Shown: positions 63,218-64,000 of the stretch, piece after piece | Position numbering within the stretch: the stretch's first letter is position 1 | How the letters are laid out: every line of letters begins with the position of its first letter | Made by a program: the position numbers and the translations under genes | Origin: CAXBDP01 sp963974465 | GTDB taxonomy: Bacteria; Bacteroidota; Bacteroidia; Cytophagales; Cyclobacteriaceae | DNA length: 64,000 bases | Assembly (NCBI GenBank): GCA_049340005.1 | Contig: JBMPIY010000013.1 | Direction: 5' to 3' (one strand) | Notes under the pieces: model-generated | Database searches by the model: none | Told to the model about the DNA's origin: nothing | The model's input: the letters and a program-made list of their open reading frames with translations, nothing else

Positions 63218-63799
63218 TCAAATTCGGATTTTAGGATTTCTGATTCTGCTTAGTGTCTCTAGGGTAATGCCGAGATAGGAAGCAATATGGGTAAGTGGAA
63301 TTCGATTGGTGATCTGAGGGTATATAGACAGCAAATGCTTATATCTTTCTTCTGCTTTGTTGAACTGAACAGTGTAGAGCCTTTCGCAGAGGCCTAGCAT
63401 AGTCTCAGTGACTACTCTACTAATAAAGCGCTCAAAATCATGGTGCTTGTCCGTGAGGGTATCCATGATTTCTTTAGAAAACTCAAGTACTGTAGAGTCT
63501 TCTACAAACTCAACATAATGAGGACTTGGTTTTTCACTAAAAAAGCTGACGATGGGCGCCATAAACTGATTTTCGAAGGTAAACCAGTCGCTAATATCTT
63601 TTCCGTCTTTTATATAATAAGCCCTGGCACAGCCCTCAACAATCAGGTAAGCTTTTTTAGAAAACTGTCCTTCTTTTGCGACTATTTCGCCCTTTTTGAA
63701 TGTGTTTAGTTTTGAATATGAAATTAACTCTTGCCGACATTCTTCACTCAGTGGAGCATACGTTTCTCCGATGGCATTAAGTATATTTTCTATGTTCAT
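63218..63799 (-). CDS. Crp/Fnr-family transcriptional regulator
   Basis: 193 residues. The cNMP-binding fold (FKKGEIVAKEGQFSKKAYLIVEGCARAYY) lacks the exact cAMP contacts of Crp, as is usual for this Bacteroidota subgroup. A dimer helix and the HTH RIPLTHIASYLGITLETLSRIRN end the protein. There are no Cys clusters, so it is not an oxygen-sensing Fnr. It is first in a probable three-gene unit with a membrane protein and a quinone reductase. Confidence 0.88.
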   Translation of the reverse strand: MNIENILNAIGETYAPLSEECRQELISYSKLNTFKKGEIVAKEGQFSKKAYLIVEGCARAYYIKDGKDISDWFTFENQFMAPIVSFFSEKPSPHYVEFVEDSTVLEFSKEIMDTLTDKHHDFERFISRVVTETMLGLCERLYTVQFNKAEERYKHLLSIYPQITNRIPLTHIASYLGITLETLSRIRNPKIRI

Positions 63800-63852
63800 T
63801 TTTTATGAGAGGAATAATTATTTGGGATAGGGTTGTAAAATTAAATTGGGTA

Positions 63853-63882
63853 ATTCACGATTTGCAAAAGTGCCTCAGTTGG
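63853..63882. repeat. partial third copy of the 58-bp repeat
   Basis: ATTCACGATTTGCAAAAGTG and CAGTTGG recall the second half of 58687-58744 and 59424-59482. The surrounding 63800-64000 holds no gene that I can support. Confidence 0.5.
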
Positions 63883-64000
63883 AGTGGTAAAAGACACACT
63901 GATTGACAAGCTTTGGCTGGTGTTGTAAGCTTCCCTGATATTTGGGCCATTTAAAAGTTTCTTTTCAGTTGTTATCAAAAGTAGGTGCCTGCTGCATGTA

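Noticed and set aside
1..64000. tRNA, rRNA genes or CRISPR arrays
   Set aside because: I checked the intergenic gaps for TPsiC-like words, cloverleaf arms and short regularly spaced repeats and saw none; the only regular array is the 114-bp tandem repeat.

Overview
The window reads as chromosomal DNA of a Bacteroidota bacterium, most like the Cytophagia-type lineages; I cannot place it further. The grounds are AT-rich DNA with few Shine-Dalgarno sequences, several upstream regions matching the Bacteroidota promoter (TTTG, about 19 bp, TAnnTTTG), and family content and order typical of the phylum: uppS-bamA-ompH-ompH, DUF6089, a GH3-family protein, S21, and a lamin-tail/FlgD-like secreted protein. 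I recognised no tRNA, rRNA, CRISPR array or complete insertion sequence. There is one run of 100 Ns (18611-18710).

Layout. 1-8.25 kb is an accessory block. It holds a DGQHR-domain protein cut by the window edge, then a restriction-modification operon: an XRE controller, a beta-class methyltransferase, a large PD-ExK/N6-methyltransferase fusion and a RAMA-domain reader. A cytosolic 5'-nucleotidase-family protein, a broken copy of the rfbA 3' end and a DUF2310-like zinc-ribbon protein follow. Two folded attC-like repeats follow genes here. 8.3-17.2 kb holds rfbA and a probable zinc-homeostasis region: two CobW/COG0523 GTPases, an ABC-2 exporter with two permeases, two lipoproteins (one His-rich) and MerC. 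17.2-24.2 kb holds a GH113-like lipoprotein, a tandem-repeat array, a lamin-tail protein, ferredoxin, tdk, recO and an exported superoxide dismutase. 24.3-27.5 kb holds a 2OG oxygenase, ChrA and an LD-carboxypeptidase.

27.5-36.8 kb is an eleven-gene minus-strand run: YqeY, CvpA, a glutamine amidotransferase, an alpha/beta hydrolase, a CBS protein, NAD kinase, a DUF6089 barrel, UppS, BamA and two OmpH/Skp chaperones. It is largely about envelope biogenesis. 37-47 kb carries pdxJ, metK, hpf, xer, rpsU, a GH3 protein, lptB and recJ, with dispersed repeats. 47.8-52.6 kb carries fumC, a TrmH-type methylase, a lipoprotein and an acyl-CoA dehydrogenase. 52.8-57.2 kb is a nucleotide-sugar operon (ugd, UDP-xylose synthase, galE, rfbB) with a clear promoter; rfbB and the distant rfbA supply the first two steps from glucose-1-phosphate toward dTDP-deoxysugars. 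purM, a HigBA-like toxin-antitoxin pair between direct repeats, a GNAT enzyme, a metzincin-like secreted protein, an orphan antitoxin-like regulator, a quinone reductase and a Crp/Fnr regulator close the window.

The most striking signal is not a gene. The octamer GCGGGAGG occurs 34 times between 9754 and 63017, on both strands, in every reading frame and in intergenic DNA. It is absent from the first 9.75 kb. About 0.5 copies would be expected by chance at roughly 40% GC. It behaves like a genome-wide signal such as a Chi site or a DNA-uptake word, and its absence from the left end agrees with that block being acquired. A second theme is short inserts flanked by duplicated neighbouring sequence, at three places: rfbA, metK/hpf and higBA.
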